Origin: Holothuria scabra
Taxonomy: Eukaryota; Echinodermata; Holothuroidea; Aspidochirotida; Holothuriidae
Assembly: GCA_037179385.1 (NCBI GenBank)
Contig: CM074187.1
Location: forward strand, 43,124,879 to 43,188,878
Length of the DNA: 64,000 nt
Reading direction: 5' to 3'
Positions 36,885-49,420 of this stretch are shown one piece after another. The notes beneath the pieces were generated by a model. The model was not told the origin of the DNA. It did not search any database and worked only from the letters and a program-made list of their open reading frames with translations. Each line of letters begins with the position of its first letter. Position 1 is the stretch's first letter. Both the position numbers and the translations under genes were made by a program.

Positions 36885-37226
36885 CATGGACACGGCATGT
36901 AACGTATACGTCCTATCCGTAGATGATCGCCACCGGCTGGGACAAAAAAGGCGCACCTAGATGGCCACCGCGAAGCTCTAAATCGTCAGATTTGACGACG
37001 ACTCTGTAATATTTTAAGCAAAAGTTAAACTGCAATGCGTGAAGTGATTTTGACCTTGCCTTGCAATATTTCAGAAGTATTTCAACATTCTTGCAAGAAA
37101 TGGTAATACACTTGAGCAAGTCCAAACTTGCACACCAAACCATAGCAGACAGCCATCTTGGTGCTTTTCCTCACACGTACGGTAGCCAGGTAGCTACAAT
37201 ATACCGTGCAGTTTGCTCTGTCCATG
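36885..37226. mobile_element. TIR element CATGGACA, copy 2
   Basis: Diverged copy of 23647-23998: CATGGACACGGCA left, TGCTCTGTCCATG right, with CCTATCCGTAGATGATCGCC, AAAAGGCGCACCTAGATGGC and GATTTGACGACGAC in the same order. Confidence 0.65.
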
Positions 37227-38945
37227 TACAGGAAGTCCGTAGTCGATTGACAGAATGGAGATGGTAATTACCGGAACCTTTTCCTAAATTTCAATATTTA
37301 ATAATTATGAAACGCCGCTTCAATCATTGAAGTCTTTTGACAAACCAGTAAATGTCATCTATGACTGACTTTGTGATTGATTCTTCGTTATGGTGTTACT
37401 GACATATATGAGCCTTGTCCTGTTGTTTCATCAACTACCTTTCGTAATGAAGCTTTGACGATATCCTGGAAGCAATGAATGTTTCAATGATGATGGATAT
37501 ACCGACATAATCTGCGTTGATGAACTTAAATTTGGTCATATCGTTTAGGTGTTCCCCGGTAGAGCAGTTCAGTTGACAAAGGCTGAGAGGAACAGAAGGC
37601 AAATGATGATTATTTTACCAGGCCGGGACCGTAGTCTGCGCAAAAACCCTCAGGGGCAGTTCAAACACCGACTAGTCTAACGTGATGACTGGGATACTTA
37701 ATTTTGAACTACAAACTTCTTTCAAAATTTACTTTTCTCTTTATTATGACAAAATATCCGTCAAAATGTAAAAACACTGTAATAAAAATCTTTACAGTAA
37801 AATTACCAGCTGCCTCTGCCATTCAATGTCCTGCGCAAAGCTACATGCTGTATTCCACAAGGAGGTGGAAATCCTCAAAAGAAGGCTCTTAGAGCGGGAA
37901 CAACTTGAGTCGAATCGACACCCGCTATAGGTTATATCTATGACAGGCTCGACATATGATTCTCGCGCAAACAATGGGTACAAGGTAGTGTGTCTTCTGA
38001 CTGCAACAATAACATTCACCGCTGACCCTTCCCCATATCAGAGTCCCTGATTACCTAGTCTAGTGCCTGATTAACTCGCGCCTCTGTGGATGCCGCCCTT
38101 CTGTAGTTGGTAATCGTGGTGATGGGCTGAATGAAAAAACTTTGTCCGCTACGTGGGCCACTGATCACTCGCCTGAATTCTTGAAACAGATCGTAGTTCT
38201 TGCTATCAAATGCAGGTATATTTGTATCAGTTTGGCGCTTCTCAAATGCGTAACTTCCCGTTTTCTTATGTTCTGTGTCGACTCTCACACGTATGAGAGA
38301 TATGAAGACTGGAGTAAATAACGGGAAATTAGAGTAAGTCCATGTAATTGATTCAAACTTCACACGGCTGGGAATATCTGGCATCATGCATTTTGATGTA
38401 CCTTGCTCGTGTGTACCATGTTAACAATGTATGCGTACAACCTATTTCGAAGTGCAACAATTTAGACGCTTCTTAGTTACAAAAATGGAATCATTTCACA
38501 ATGCCGAACTGAAATCAGTGCAGCTAACACGGCTCTTCATTTTGCTTACAGTTTTCATGGAGAAGTAAGCAAACTAATGAAAAGCCCAAAGCTAGATTGT
38601 GTTCGAATCCGCCAATGTTCTTCAACCACGCATTGCGTTAAACTGTTTTATGACTGTTCTTTTATTCCATGTAGGCCTAGTCTACTATTCACACATGCTA
38701 TAAAATTTTAATGCGGCAGCTGCGGGAATCATTTCAAAAACCTTCCATGCGTAAAAAGCGTCAATAGGTGAGCAAGTGGAATAAATGATATATGAATAAC
38801 TATGGAATAAAGAACTACCACTTTTCAGTTTTGATTTAGGTGACTATTAGAGAGAGCATCTCCGATGTTTGACGAGACCGCCATGTTCAGAACACAGATA
38901 GGCTATCTACAATGGGAGGGTGGCTTGAAGTGTACCTCAAGTCAA

Positions 38946-38953
<8 letters not shown>

Positions 38954-39012
<59 letters not shown>
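38954..39012. repeat. (TA)n microsatellite, left
   Basis: About 59 bp of uninterrupted AT dinucleotides after an A-run. It abuts the Penelope-like coding fragment directly. Confidence 0.97.
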
Positions 39013-39016
<4 letters not shown>

Positions 39017-39869
39017 CCTTTCGACGACACGGCTGGTACCTTTCCATGTAACCGTCCGAGGTGTAATACATGTCCAGTTGTCGGCAAACACGACCTCGTC
39101 AACATTTCTGGCCCCAACGGCAACAGCTTTATTGTCAAACAAAGATTCTCCTGCATTTCCTCAAATGTAGTGTATATTTTAGCTTGTGGGAGATGTAACT
39201 CGTTGTATGTGGGAGAGACCAAGCGCCGCCTCGCGGATCGAGTCACCGAGCACCTTAGGTCCATCAAACAGAATCTCCATGGATACCCGGTGGCTGCACA
39301 TTTCAATCCCGCTTCACCTTGTTCAATACAGCATTTAACCGTTACGGCAGCTGTAATGTGCCGAGGCTCCGATCGTGACCGCCTTAGTGCTGAAAACCGA
39401 CTGATCATGAGGCTAGGTACTCTCGCTCCACACGGGCTTAACGTTAGAATTGACCTTTTATAATATTCACCCCCTTTTTGTACCAGTTTTTACTCCTTTT
39501 ACACTTACCCGTTCGTGCTCATTTTTTTCTGTGTAGGCCTTATTCACAATTTTTTTTCCGGAGCTAGTTTTTGTCTCCTGTTTTCCCTTTTTTAAGAACA
39601 TGTTCGATATTTACGTGCATTTTTTCATCAAGGACGCTCTTTTACTTTTTTTGATTTGTGTTTCATCCTTCGCACTCATGTTTTCTGACAGTCACTTTCG
39701 TCCGGTTCTGTTTTTACAGCGATCGCTTCGGATTTGATGTTTGTCGTGTCCAATTGTTACTGTTGGTTGTTCAGTTTGGTTTTTGCCACCTGATGAAGGG
39801 TTTATACCCGAAACGTCGTGGAGTTTTCTGCAAACTTTTAAGCACTTTTTACTACCTCTTTTCGACCTA
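39013..39869 (+). mobile_element. Penelope-like retroelement fragment, GIY-YIG endonuclease end plus 3' region
   Basis: From 39013 to 39462 the plus strand is open and encodes FPCNRPRCNTCPVV, then SSNVVYILACGRCNSLYVGE, TKRRLADRVTEHLRS and RLGTLAPHGLNVR. This is the Cys-rich linker and the GIY-YIG nuclease domain of EN+ Penelope-like elements; here the GIY-like part reads NVVYILAC and the YIG-like part LYVG. The reverse transcriptase is absent, so the copy is 5'-truncated at the TA tract. A 3' non-coding part follows, with a hammerhead-like motif at 39786-39821. Confidence 0.85.
39786..39821 (+). ncRNA. Hammerhead-ribozyme-like motif in Penelope-like element
   Basis: The sequence contains CTGATGA (39790-39796), a stem II hairpin (GGGT/ACCC with a TTAT loop), GAAA (39810-39813) and a minimal ACGT stem III ending in the cleavage triplet GTC (39815-39817). 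CCAC (39786-39789) can pair with GTGG (39818-39821) as stem I. All catalytic-core positions I can check agree with the hammerhead consensus. Penelope-like elements are known to carry such short motifs, in which the tiny stem III may work as a dimer. Activity is not shown here. Confidence 0.7.
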
Positions 39870-40007
<138 letters not shown>

Positions 40008-40526
40008 AGATCATGAAAAATAAAACATAAGAGTTAAATCCCATCTTCATAGGACATTCCTGAGCTGAGATATAAAAAGTTGAAGTTGAAAACAAATTGG
40101 TCCATTGCGCAATAATTTGTGACTTTCTTGTTGTATAACTCACATAAACTGCTTTGTTTTCCTTTAAAATTAAAAATGTTTTTATGACCTTGAACACATC
40201 CTGTTTGCTTGCATGGCATATTGCAGGGAGATGGGCTCAATTCATTACATAAGCCCATGAGATTAAAAATGCTATCGCACCCTGTTACAAAGTGAAGTAA
40301 CTTTCAGAAAAACAAAGAAGTACGAAGAATGTAATTTGAGTAGTACAACAATGACATCACAAACTATTGTTCAATACACCATTTTAACTTGAGTGAATAA
40401 ACTTCAAAATTTTATATCTCAGCTCAGGAATATCCTATGAAGATGGAAATTGGACCGTTAGAAATAATTTTTCATGCTCTTTAATATATATGATTGAATC
40501 TTATGACTTGAGGTACACTTTAAGCC

Positions 40527-43500
40527 GAAAAAATCTTATGTGAATGCGCTATGAAGGCGTCTACTTACAGTTTTGGGCTCTCCTACCGATCATGTTAATA
40601 AGGAAAAATGATTTACTAGATTTCTAAATGTCACGCTCTTGGTGTGCCATATTTGATTAGGAATCATAAAATCAATTTTTCGAACATAATATCATAAAGA
40701 GTTATTGATATGTTTAGCACATTTCAGAATATACCAGTAATAACCAAAGCTTGTGACTGAGACCATCTTTCTCTACTTCAGTTTCTTCATGCACTGCAAA
40801 TTTTAAGGTAAAATTTATCACTATGAAAAGTGGAACGCCAAATCTAGTGAATCATTTGTATATTTACGAAATAACCCACATACAAAGGCCATGACACAGG
40901 TGGTTTACCAAAATTATATACGGTACGGTGCATTAGTAGTTTGATGTAAAATTCCCATAGCTCTGTTATCACCTCCTTTGGGAAACATCACACGATTTAG
41001 TTTTGATTGTGAAAAATGGACCCGTTACGCATCATACATCATACATTACGATGAAGACAGACTATTCAGACATTGTCTTTTTTCTTAATATTATATTTCA
41101 AAATTTGACACAGTAATAATTTTATATTACACATATATAGAACATCTGTGTTAGACGATAATCCATTATGTAAACCGATTGGGAGATGGTTCCCATAATT
41201 CCTCGCTTTGACTTAGTGATGAACGAGATAAAAACATTTTAATAATAATTACAAAACCATCCACCAAACGCTCACCATAAACAATGGCAGTAGATTCATT
41301 TGCCCAAGGTATTCCCTCTAAGAGAAAGTGAATTTTAAGTAGAGCCTGTAGGTTCATGCATGTCATTAAGTAAGTTCAATGCATGTAACTTAAGTGAGTT
41401 CAATCAAAACCGTGGCAATTAAACCAGGAAACGTTAAGCAGCATGGATCCTGCATTAATACAGGATAATACACGATCGGAGGGTTAATGCAAACAATGCA
41501 CGAGGGTGCAGTCCGATTGCATCCAGCTGTATGCAGTGTGAAGTGCAGTATCCTTTTCTTATGCACAGGCCCAAAGTTGTTAACCTTGCTAAATCATACA
41601 CAAAATAGGCATATTTTAAGTTAAAAGACTGAAAAATTAAACTGTCCTTTTTAAATAACCACGTTAAAATAGCGCAACCCCTTCCGAGTAAACTGGACTG
41701 AGTAGCCCAAGACGAATGCGTTTATCCATTCGCGTGAATTTATGGAATAACGTACGGTCACTTTGTCCAATGGAAGTTGAGATTATTACAAAACATGAAT
41801 AAGCAAACAACAATAAATTTAAATGTTCTTTTTGAATGATACCTTAATGTGGAAGCAGGCTTTTATATAAGATTAGCCGAAGTTCTTATATTGGATCAAG
41901 TTTTGGACCACCAATGATCTGATTGGCTCGTTAAAGCCACAGTGCATATTAAAGCGACTCATTGAGTTGGTTCATGAAATTCAACAAGTTTTTCCAAACC
42001 TGTTAAGTTTTCTCCACATACCAATGGCAAGTGGCCTAACTTAGACAATCCTCATATCCTACACACAAATAACTGTTTTATGAGTCAGTACTGAACGGTT
42101 CAGTCCGGCTTTTAAAAACTCGTGACCAGACACTTTTTTTCAAATTATACACAAAACCGTTACAAGTCAAGACACCACAAAATTCAAAATTTTCACTTTT
42201 TCCGTGACTATTGGATATGAAATTTGACCCATCATGCTAACTGTAAACATGTTCATCACACACGATCAATGTTTTTCAATTTTAGTGACAATTGTCATTC
42301 TGATCAAAATCTTTGATACATCAAAATTGAGTTCTGGCCATGGCCCATACTCCAACCATAAAAAGAAGGGAAAGATTGCCAAAAAATTGACGATTCTTCA
42401 ATACATTTCAAAGTAACTTTGATCCACCAACAGTTGCTTAATGAAATTGGTTCAATTAATTCGCCATCAGTGTTCTCCACACACGATCATTTTTTCGTCA
42501 ATTGTTCTATATGAATTAATTGATATCAATAAATTGATGAAAATTTAATCGTGTATGGGGCCTTAAGGATGAAAGCACGAATTTAATTGAGAACTAAGCT
42601 TCGAAGGGAAGTGATATCAATATAAGTCACTTTTACTACGTTTATTTTGTTATCAAATGCTTGTCAAATATAACAGAGCCACTTTGTACACAAAAGACCT
42701 ACATATGAGGGTTTTGCAATTTTGCAATTTTTATCTGCAATAATTGAAAGAGAAAGATGTTTGGACACATGAGAAATTGGTGAAAAACAACATTTGCCAA
42801 ACCATATTCTAATCATTTAACATACTTGATTTCATTCATTCGACATAAACCAAAAGCCTTCATTTCCACGGATAATAAAAGTTCAAACAAATAACGTGAT
42901 AAACTACGCCTGACTTCAAACACTTTCTTTCCTTGTGAGATTTCACATAATATACAAAATCCTTTCGTATCACGGTCTGGTGAGCATATTAGGGAGTTGC
43001 TTTTATTTCGCAGCACATAGGGCCGGTCACACATGAATGATTAAGGATAGAATATTCATTTAATGTTTGATAGTTTCAGTTAAAATATTTTCTATCTCTG
43101 GTCTAATATGATTTCTATCAGGGCACTACGAAAATGGAATGTTAGCTATTTCGTGACGTCATATCCACATACAACCTTTATCGAAAACCTCGACTAAGAC
43201 TGGCTTTTGCACAGATCAAATCACGTTGTTGAGCGATGTGTGGCGCATAATGATGGCTGCAGTTTGTCATGAGGCTAATTAGGGTCAGATATCTACATAA
43301 CATGACCACAATTAGAATAAAGTTTGCATGGTCAAGTGGTTGGAATATTCGACTTGCAGTCGGGAGGTCTAGAGTTCGACTCCTGGTGGGATCATGCCGA
43401 AGAATTTGAAAACGGAACCAACTGCCCTAGTGTTTGATGTTAAGCATAATGCAACGGACACAACCACAATAAAGGCCGTTAAACGTCATCTAATTAACTC

Positions 43501-45221
43501 AGAACAAAGTTTGAATAAAACTTCTGATCCGAGTTAGGTAATTTAATTTCTGATTTCGGATTGAAAATCGCTGTAGTGTGACCGGTCCATATGTCTTCTT
43601 AGGACTTCACATAAACTACATATATTATCAAATCATATTGATTTGACTAGTACTCCATATCCAACAGAAATATCGGTTCGGGTTTCGGATCGAAAATTGC
43701 TGTAGTGCAACCTGCCCTTAATACAGGATTTCCTTATGTCTGTTCAGGGAGCTTTTCAAATCCAGACCACTGGTCTGTTTGAGATCTCATATTTTTTTTA
43801 TTATCACATCACTTCGAATTTCGTGGTATATAATTTCCGATATTTTCAAAGATAATAAATGCAAGTAGGAGTGTTTCATGATGCAATGATGCATAGACTA
43901 AATAATAAACACAAAGTCATTCTAATTTACAGCAGATCTAACAAAATTTTTGTATTTTCAAGAAGTGAACTTTGCTTATCGACTTGGCAAATGTAATTGG
44001 TTTCCGGTAGAGTGCAAAAATATGTGTGTATGTGTAAGGTGTTATTACACAAACATAAAGTACAAACATACCTATTCCAGTCGCCATGGTGATACCAGAA
44101 TTCAAGCTTATGTCGAAATATAGATCCAAAATTCAACATCAGAGCTTAGACTTCATCTGTTCATTATGGCAACTGTATACATGACCTAATTTAGAAAGCA
44201 TTCTCCCATAATGGCACTCAGTTTGTCAATTATAGTGAGAGAAAACGAAAACAAACGTCTACGTTAAGGTTGAAAGTGGCGAGTTATTTCAACGTATCTT
44301 CACTTAGCGAGATATTATCCGAGGAGCAGACTGATGCCAGTTTCGCTTCCAAATAGTGACTGTACAAGAAAACAATTTTACGCCATTTGACATTGATAAA
44401 GAATCGTTAAGAGTTTGTATGCTTGTATTTAACATAAAATTGTATGACTCTATCACCATGAATAAATGGTCAGATACCGTACTTATCTGCCGGATGATAT
44501 TTTTCCAAACAACATTTCACAAAGAGGTATATCAAGACGGCGAGCAACCTCCAGTCATGTCTGTTTAAATATTTCCGAAATTTGTCAAATGTTACACCAT
44601 TTTGTATCGCATCACCCCTCCCCCGAGATTCCTCTCCCATGACAGCATCAATCAAATCGTGCGTCGCTCTATAGGAACTTCATGCGACACGTCATTGGTA
44701 TACCAGCATGGGGGTTCAATTTGCAGGTAAAGGTTTGTCATGCGACAGATGATTTACACTGTGCATGTGATTTTTCAGTTCAACTCCTTTATTGTGAATA
44801 TGGACAAATCGACAGATGTTAGAGTGGGCTAGCATCTCAAATCCTAATCTTCCCAGTCGTGACATAACCTCCTGTTGACTCCAAAATGCATGACGTCATG
44901 ATTGCACCATCTATGCCAGTTGTTATTTTGAGGCGAATAGCATTCTTTAATTAATCCACTATTATTAAAAGTTTTCGGAAAGTTTGCTGCACACACAGAG
45001 TGTCATCGTCACCAGAGGAGGATCAAAACGCCTATTGGCTCATAGCTACTTTAAATGTTTCGCGTTAAGGATCTACTGAAGGAAAATACAAATGTTTGAT
45101 AACTTAACACACGTGTGTCTACGCAGACAGAGGAAAATTGTACACTGCCCTCGGTCAGGTAGATAAAAATGTTACACTGCCCTAAATAACGTATCTTTGT
45201 CTACCAAACCTTCGCTTTTCG
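40527..45221. other. Gene-free stretch
   Basis: No coding exon recognised. Contains the SINE at 43325. Two tandem-like GAAAATYGCTGTAGTG blocks occur at 43561-43720, opposite a GGGCCGGTCACAC end near 43020 (possible old MITE of about 700 bp). 41560-41760 is a diverged relative of 24100-24290 (shared ...AATGCGTTTATCCATT...). TTTATT at 44788-44793 could be the minus-strand poly(A) signal of the receptor gene. Confidence 0.5.
43325..43498 (+). mobile_element. tRNA-derived SINE copy with best-preserved head
   Basis: TGCATGGTCAAGTGGTTGGA (A-box-like), GACTTGCAGTCGGGAGG (anticodon-arm-like) and AGAGTTCGACTCCTGG (B box), then GATCATGCCGAAGAATTTG, CCAACTGCC and a shortened body. The head reads like a tRNA but the aminoacyl stem is not complementary, so it is a SINE and not a tRNA gene. 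Confidence 0.8.
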
Positions 45222-45646
45222 TCACACATTGCTAACACAGAATGAGTTGTCCCTACTAATATTCGCCACGCTGTTTGAATTACTGGGAGTGCCACCGCTG
45301 TGTGTAGGGGGAGGTCCAGTTCTCACAGACCCCCATTTTTCTTTCAAACCTCGGCTACAGCAAATAGGACTGATGGCCTTCATGAGGCCCACTCGGTAGT
45401 GTTTGTTTTTGAAAAAATAGATTAAAGGGTTGAGACAAGAATTACAAAGTGACATAATGACTGTTATGTGATAGATCGGGGTGTTGAAAGGGAGGTCTGC
45501 CCCCATGTTGTAAATGAAGAAGAAGAATTGATTTGGCGCCCAACAAATGGCAAATGTGATGACAACGATGAGGAGTGTATTACTCAATTCCTGTGCTGTC
45601 TTCAATTGCCAGACTTCCCTTCTCCTTGCAGACTTAGCTCCAGGAA
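45222..45646 (-). CDS. GPCR terminal exon, ICL3, TM6, TM7 and tail
   Basis: The minus-strand acceptor CTCCGTTTAG lies just before 45646. The exon completes a Val codon, then reads PGAKSARRREVWQLKTAQEL (basic third loop), TM6, TM7 and a 60-residue tail ending SFCVSNV and a stop at 45222. Confidence 0.9.
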
Positions 45647-48600
45647 CTAAACGGAGAAAAGAAAAAGAGAAAGTTGAATCATGATGCACGGTACATGAAT
45701 GTAGTGGAAATATATGGACACTGTAAAAAGTCTATTCAAATCTGTAAAAGATCTAATTTAACCGGAGTGGGCACTGAATAAGAATCTGCAGATAAAAAAT
45801 GATAAGATTCGGTTCAGAAATGAATCAATTCTATATAGTTCATTTTTTAAATGGACAACTTACTATTCAGTGCCCATCTGATTAGTTTCTATTTCAAAGG
45901 GGGAAATCCAGTCACCCCAACTTGAAGTAGTAAAATAGACTGTCTTGTTTCATGATTGGCTCTTGAGAGTCCTGTGACGATATTTTTATTTCTCAAATGT
46001 GAAACTTAACAGGAGCCTGCTAGGCTTCAAATATGCAACATTGAAGTCCTAAAATATTACGAAAGATATACTTTAAAGACAAATGAGAAGAACGTAGTGA
46101 GATTTATTTGTTGCTTCAAAATAAGCTTGGGACTACAGAAAGCCTATAGGCTATTTCTTGGGCATCAACATAAGCCTAAGCATGTGACATCAAGTACGCA
46201 ACATTACATTGGATGAACAAATGTAGTGGAAATAGCCTACTGTAAGTGAATGACTCACCTATAGTGAGTGAATACTGGTCAACTCTTCGTTCACGTGATG
46301 GCAATGGCAATGCTTCACTTCTCGCGGAGGGAAAATACTAGTACAGTAAAGGTTCGGTTTCACTGCACAAGTGATATACTACATACATCTGGTTTGCGGA
46401 CTGGGCGAGGTTGCCAAATTCTTGTTTTGTTTTGTTTTCATTTGATCCTCCCTTGCGGGAACTCGGCAACGACCCAATGAAGGGGTATTAGCGCCATGAT
46501 TTGTAGCCCAATACTAGGTCACATGCATAAAACATGGTCGCAGGGGACCGTGACAAGAATCAGCCAAACAATGGCAGAACATAGGCTAAGTCAATTTCGA
46601 CTGCTCTGTTCGGTGGTAGGTTAACTATAGTTTCAACTTTGAATTCGTTCAAGGCTTCCAAGTTTCTTTTACTTCTTCTCTGATTTTTTGGGGGGACGTC
46701 CCCTCGCATCGGCGTCCGCAGAAATTTTTACAGGGGGCAAGGTCATTCATGGATGATTGAATTGTGTACACTATCTAAGCAAAGCGCCACAATCGGTTGG
46801 CGCGGAGCGTCCAAAAAAAATTCGGGCCTTACAAACCCTCCAGATGGCCGGAAACGACACTTGGCGAGTGTTATATAAGCTGCATGTACCCACGCAGCCA
46901 TGAAACAGGAATTTCATGTCTGTAACTTTTAGATTTTTAGGATTTTCAATGTTAAAAATTGTTGAAGGGAAATCTGCCTCTCTGTCACGGCCTCGCACGC
47001 CTATGCACGATAAAACTTACGCTGTCAAACAGCCTATATAGGCCTATATCCGTTACCCAATTATGAATCATACCCCCCCCCCCCACAACATTCACCTTGT
47101 ATATCCCAATTGCATCCGCGCGTCGCCACTTGAGACCAGCATGGGACTTAACCAAGACCAACGCATTAAGCAATAGTCGGATGCCATATGCACATACCTG
47201 ACAACTAGTACAATTTTGGCATAGTTTTTACAATTACAAATTTCCAATAGATGTCACGAATGATGGTCCCCAAATTACGATTTCACTATTCAGCATACCA
47301 TCTTCTCTTTTATTGCTTTTCCTGGTCAATTGTCCGCATATTTCACGAGTAGAAAATGACGCTGTGAGTGAAGATATTTTGATGATTTATTTTTAATTTT
47401 TTTATTTCAATTTTTAATTTTTTCACAAGTTTGAATTTCCAGGGGGCACTTTCCAGGGGGGCAAGTTTCCCCTTGCCCCCCTTCCGGACGCCCATGTCCC
47501 CTCCCTAAGAAATTTAGGGGGGACGTCCACTCGCTAAGAAATTTAGGGGGCACGTGTCCCCCCGTCCCCCCCCCCCCCCCGCTTCCGCCGCCAGTGGAAC
47601 TTTGTATCAAAATGTGATCGTTCCTCTGGAACTTTTCTGTCCAAGACCTCTCTGTACAATATTAATTACGAAGAAAACGGAAAACGTTGGGGTCATATCA
47701 ACATGTTTTGTTTCAAATGAAAAAATACAGGTAATGTTAGCACGGGAGTTACTACGCGAGGTAGTACTTCAATGATGTAATGTCCTAAATTATTTTGCAA
47801 TGGACTGTTTTGATTTGATAATTTTTTCCTAATTATAGAGTTCAGGTACACTTCAACGTTATTTCAAGATCAGTTCCCTCACATTTCTGAAGCAACAGCT
47901 AAATCTCCCAATTTTCTTCTTATTTCTCTTCAAAGTATCTTTCATTATATTTTAGGACGTCAGTATTACATATTCAAGGTAAACCCAGCAGAAACTTCTA
48001 GTAAAATTTACGTTTGAGGAGAAAATATGTTGTAACATGACTCTAAAAAGCCAATAATGAAACAGGCCAGTCTACCACACTAGTACTTCAAATTTTCTTC
48101 TTCGCATATTAAATAATTTTGATTAAGATTTATGACCGACGCATCAAGTTTTTAATTTGACCTCAAATGACCTCTGACTTCCAACTTCTCATTTTGAAAA
48201 TATGATGGGTCTTTCATCATGCATCCTTCTATCTTGAGACCTGTTATACAAAAACAACGTCACGAACATAAACTCGTACACACACACATGGTGATTGAAC
48301 AGTTCCACTTCCTCTGTCAGCAACATTAGCAGTGAAACCATGGAGATTCACACCCTGAAGAAGCAGAGAGAAAACCTCTCCCCCACATTATTTTTCAAGT
48401 GCTGCAGTGAACTGTGTGCTTACCATCTTTCCAATGCAGGCGCAGCTTAACCTAGAAGACTGATGAGGTGTAATATTGCAAGCCAAAATTTTGGTGCTCG
48501 ATCTGCGTCAACTAATTGTGGCGCTCCGCTAAAACCTTGCTGGCACTCACCCCCTCCCCCTCACGATATAGTTACGGGGTTTGCAAAGACAGGTCGGCAA

Positions 48601-49420
48601 AAAAATATATATAGCGATAACGAAGGAAGAAGATCTTACTCACCTCTTTCCAGATTAGCCGCACTTATTTCCTTATTCTCGAGAAGTTTTGCTTTTCCTT
48701 TCAACTCGGAAATCATCTTTTTATGTGCGAAAAAGTTAAAACTAATAGGAATTATGTAGACAACACAAAATGTATAGACACCGACCAAGCGTTGTATAAT
48801 TGAATGTGCGTATGGTTGTATACTACACATGCCGTCCTCATTAGCATAAATCATCCAGAAATAGCTGTTTGAAACAATTCCAATTATCCAGCACCCTACC
48901 ATGAAAAGGATACTTTTACCAGGTGCGAAAATGATCTTATATTGGATTGGATACACAATCGCCACAAACCGTTCCAGGTGCACGCAAACAAGGCTGTAGA
49001 CCGACGCAAATATCGTGGCCCACAATGGAAACTTGTTGATAAATAATCTACATATTATATCTCCAAACACACTGGACGGTAGTGCTGGGGAACCGGGGAA
49101 AAGGTTGAACGGGATTATCCAAACACACGTCAAAAAGTCGGTGAAAGCTAGGTGTATGATAAACTGACTCGTTCTGTTTCGAAGAGAAGGTATGCGAAAC
49201 AAAACAAAGACAACGAGTGCGTTACCTATGAGTCCAAACGATGCAATGATACCATACGTCACTCTTACAAATACACTACGTTCGATATCGCTCACAGCCC
49301 AGCCACTGTTATGAGACTCCTCAAAAGATGGTCCCGTTGAACTTTCTACTGAAGTTTCCCCCATCTCTCGTGATTTGCAGTTCTCGGCTATCTCGGCTGG
49401 TACAAAATTGGTCACATTCA
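45222..49420 (-). CDS. Class A (rhodopsin-like) G-protein-coupled receptor, probable neuropeptide receptor
   Basis: Two coding exons on the minus strand (49420-48644 and 45646-45222) join across a GT-AG intron in phase 1, giving up to 400 residues. TM1 holds GNALVV (about 66-71); TM2 LAFTDF; TM3 is followed by ERF (150-152) in place of DRY; CWAPNQ (294-299) is in TM6; NPLIY (332-336) in TM7. Cys124 and Cys199 can form the extracellular disulphide, and Cys355-Cys356 in the tail are possible palmitoylation sites. The tail is Ser/Thr/Asn-rich. The spacing from Cys124 to the Arg of ERF is two residues longer than usual. Such receptors couple ligand binding at the cell surface to G proteins; the ligand cannot be read from the sequence, though galanin/allatostatin-A-like invertebrate receptors look closest. 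The 5' exon preceding 49420 was not found. Confidence 0.9.
45766..45880. mobile_element. Small inverted-repeat element in GPCR intron
   Basis: GTGGGCACTGAATA at about 45766 and TATTCAGTGCCCAT ending near 45880 are inverted repeats about 115 bp apart, overall AT-rich with no ORF. Resembles a very short MITE; no target duplication identified. Confidence 0.4.
45895..46140. mobile_element. TTAAAGG-type MITE, family B, inverted copy in GPCR intron
   Basis: Contains AAAGGGGGAAATCCAGTCACC, GTTTCATGATTGGCTCTTGA and GATTTATTTGTTGCTTCAAA, the reverse-orientation markers of the element at 20322-20585. Confidence 0.55.
46160..47596. mobile_element. hAT-like element, CAGTGGCGGCGGAAGC family, left-truncated copy
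   Basis: From 46167 on it aligns with the copy at 53288-55530 (AGCCTAAGCATGTGACATCA, TGAATACTGGTCAACT, GGTTTGCGGACTGGGCGAGG). It ends with GCTTCCGCCGCCAGTG at 47581-47596. The left terminal repeat and first 280 bp are missing. It contains the element 46707-47496 and an unoccupied version of the site used by the element at 53673. Confidence 0.75.
46707..47496. mobile_element. hAT-like element, CATGGGCGTCCGCA family, copy 2 (inverted)
   Basis: Left CATCGGCGTCCGCAG, right CTTCCGGACGCCCATG; flanked by TCCCCTCG (46699-46706) and TCCCCTCC (47497-47504), 7 of 8 identical. Runs opposite to the copy at 4416 and has one 221-bp unit. Inserted within the element at 46160-47596 in the GPCR intron. Confidence 0.82.
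47850..48100. mobile_element. TTAAAGG-type MITE, family B, forward copy in GPCR intron
   Basis: Contains AGCAACAGCTAAATCTC, ATATTCAAGGTAAACCCAGC, GCCAATAATGAAACAGG and AGTCTACCACACTAG in the same order and orientation as 20322-20585; the TTAA ends are not intact. Confidence 0.55.
48644..49420 (-). CDS. GPCR exon, N-terminus to TM5/ICL3
   Basis: The minus-strand acceptor ATTTTTGCAG ends at 49421, and the donor GTGAGT follows 48644. The exon starts with TG, so an upstream exon ending in A would create a split ATG giving MNVTNF. Otherwise the internal Met at codon 20 (EMGETS) would start a 381-residue protein. The GTG at 49421 overlaps the acceptor and is not a credible start. Confidence 0.88.

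Noticed and set aside
43325..43400. Possible tRNA gene
   Set aside because: A- and B-box-like segments are present but acceptor stems do not pair and the same sequence recurs with a SINE body.
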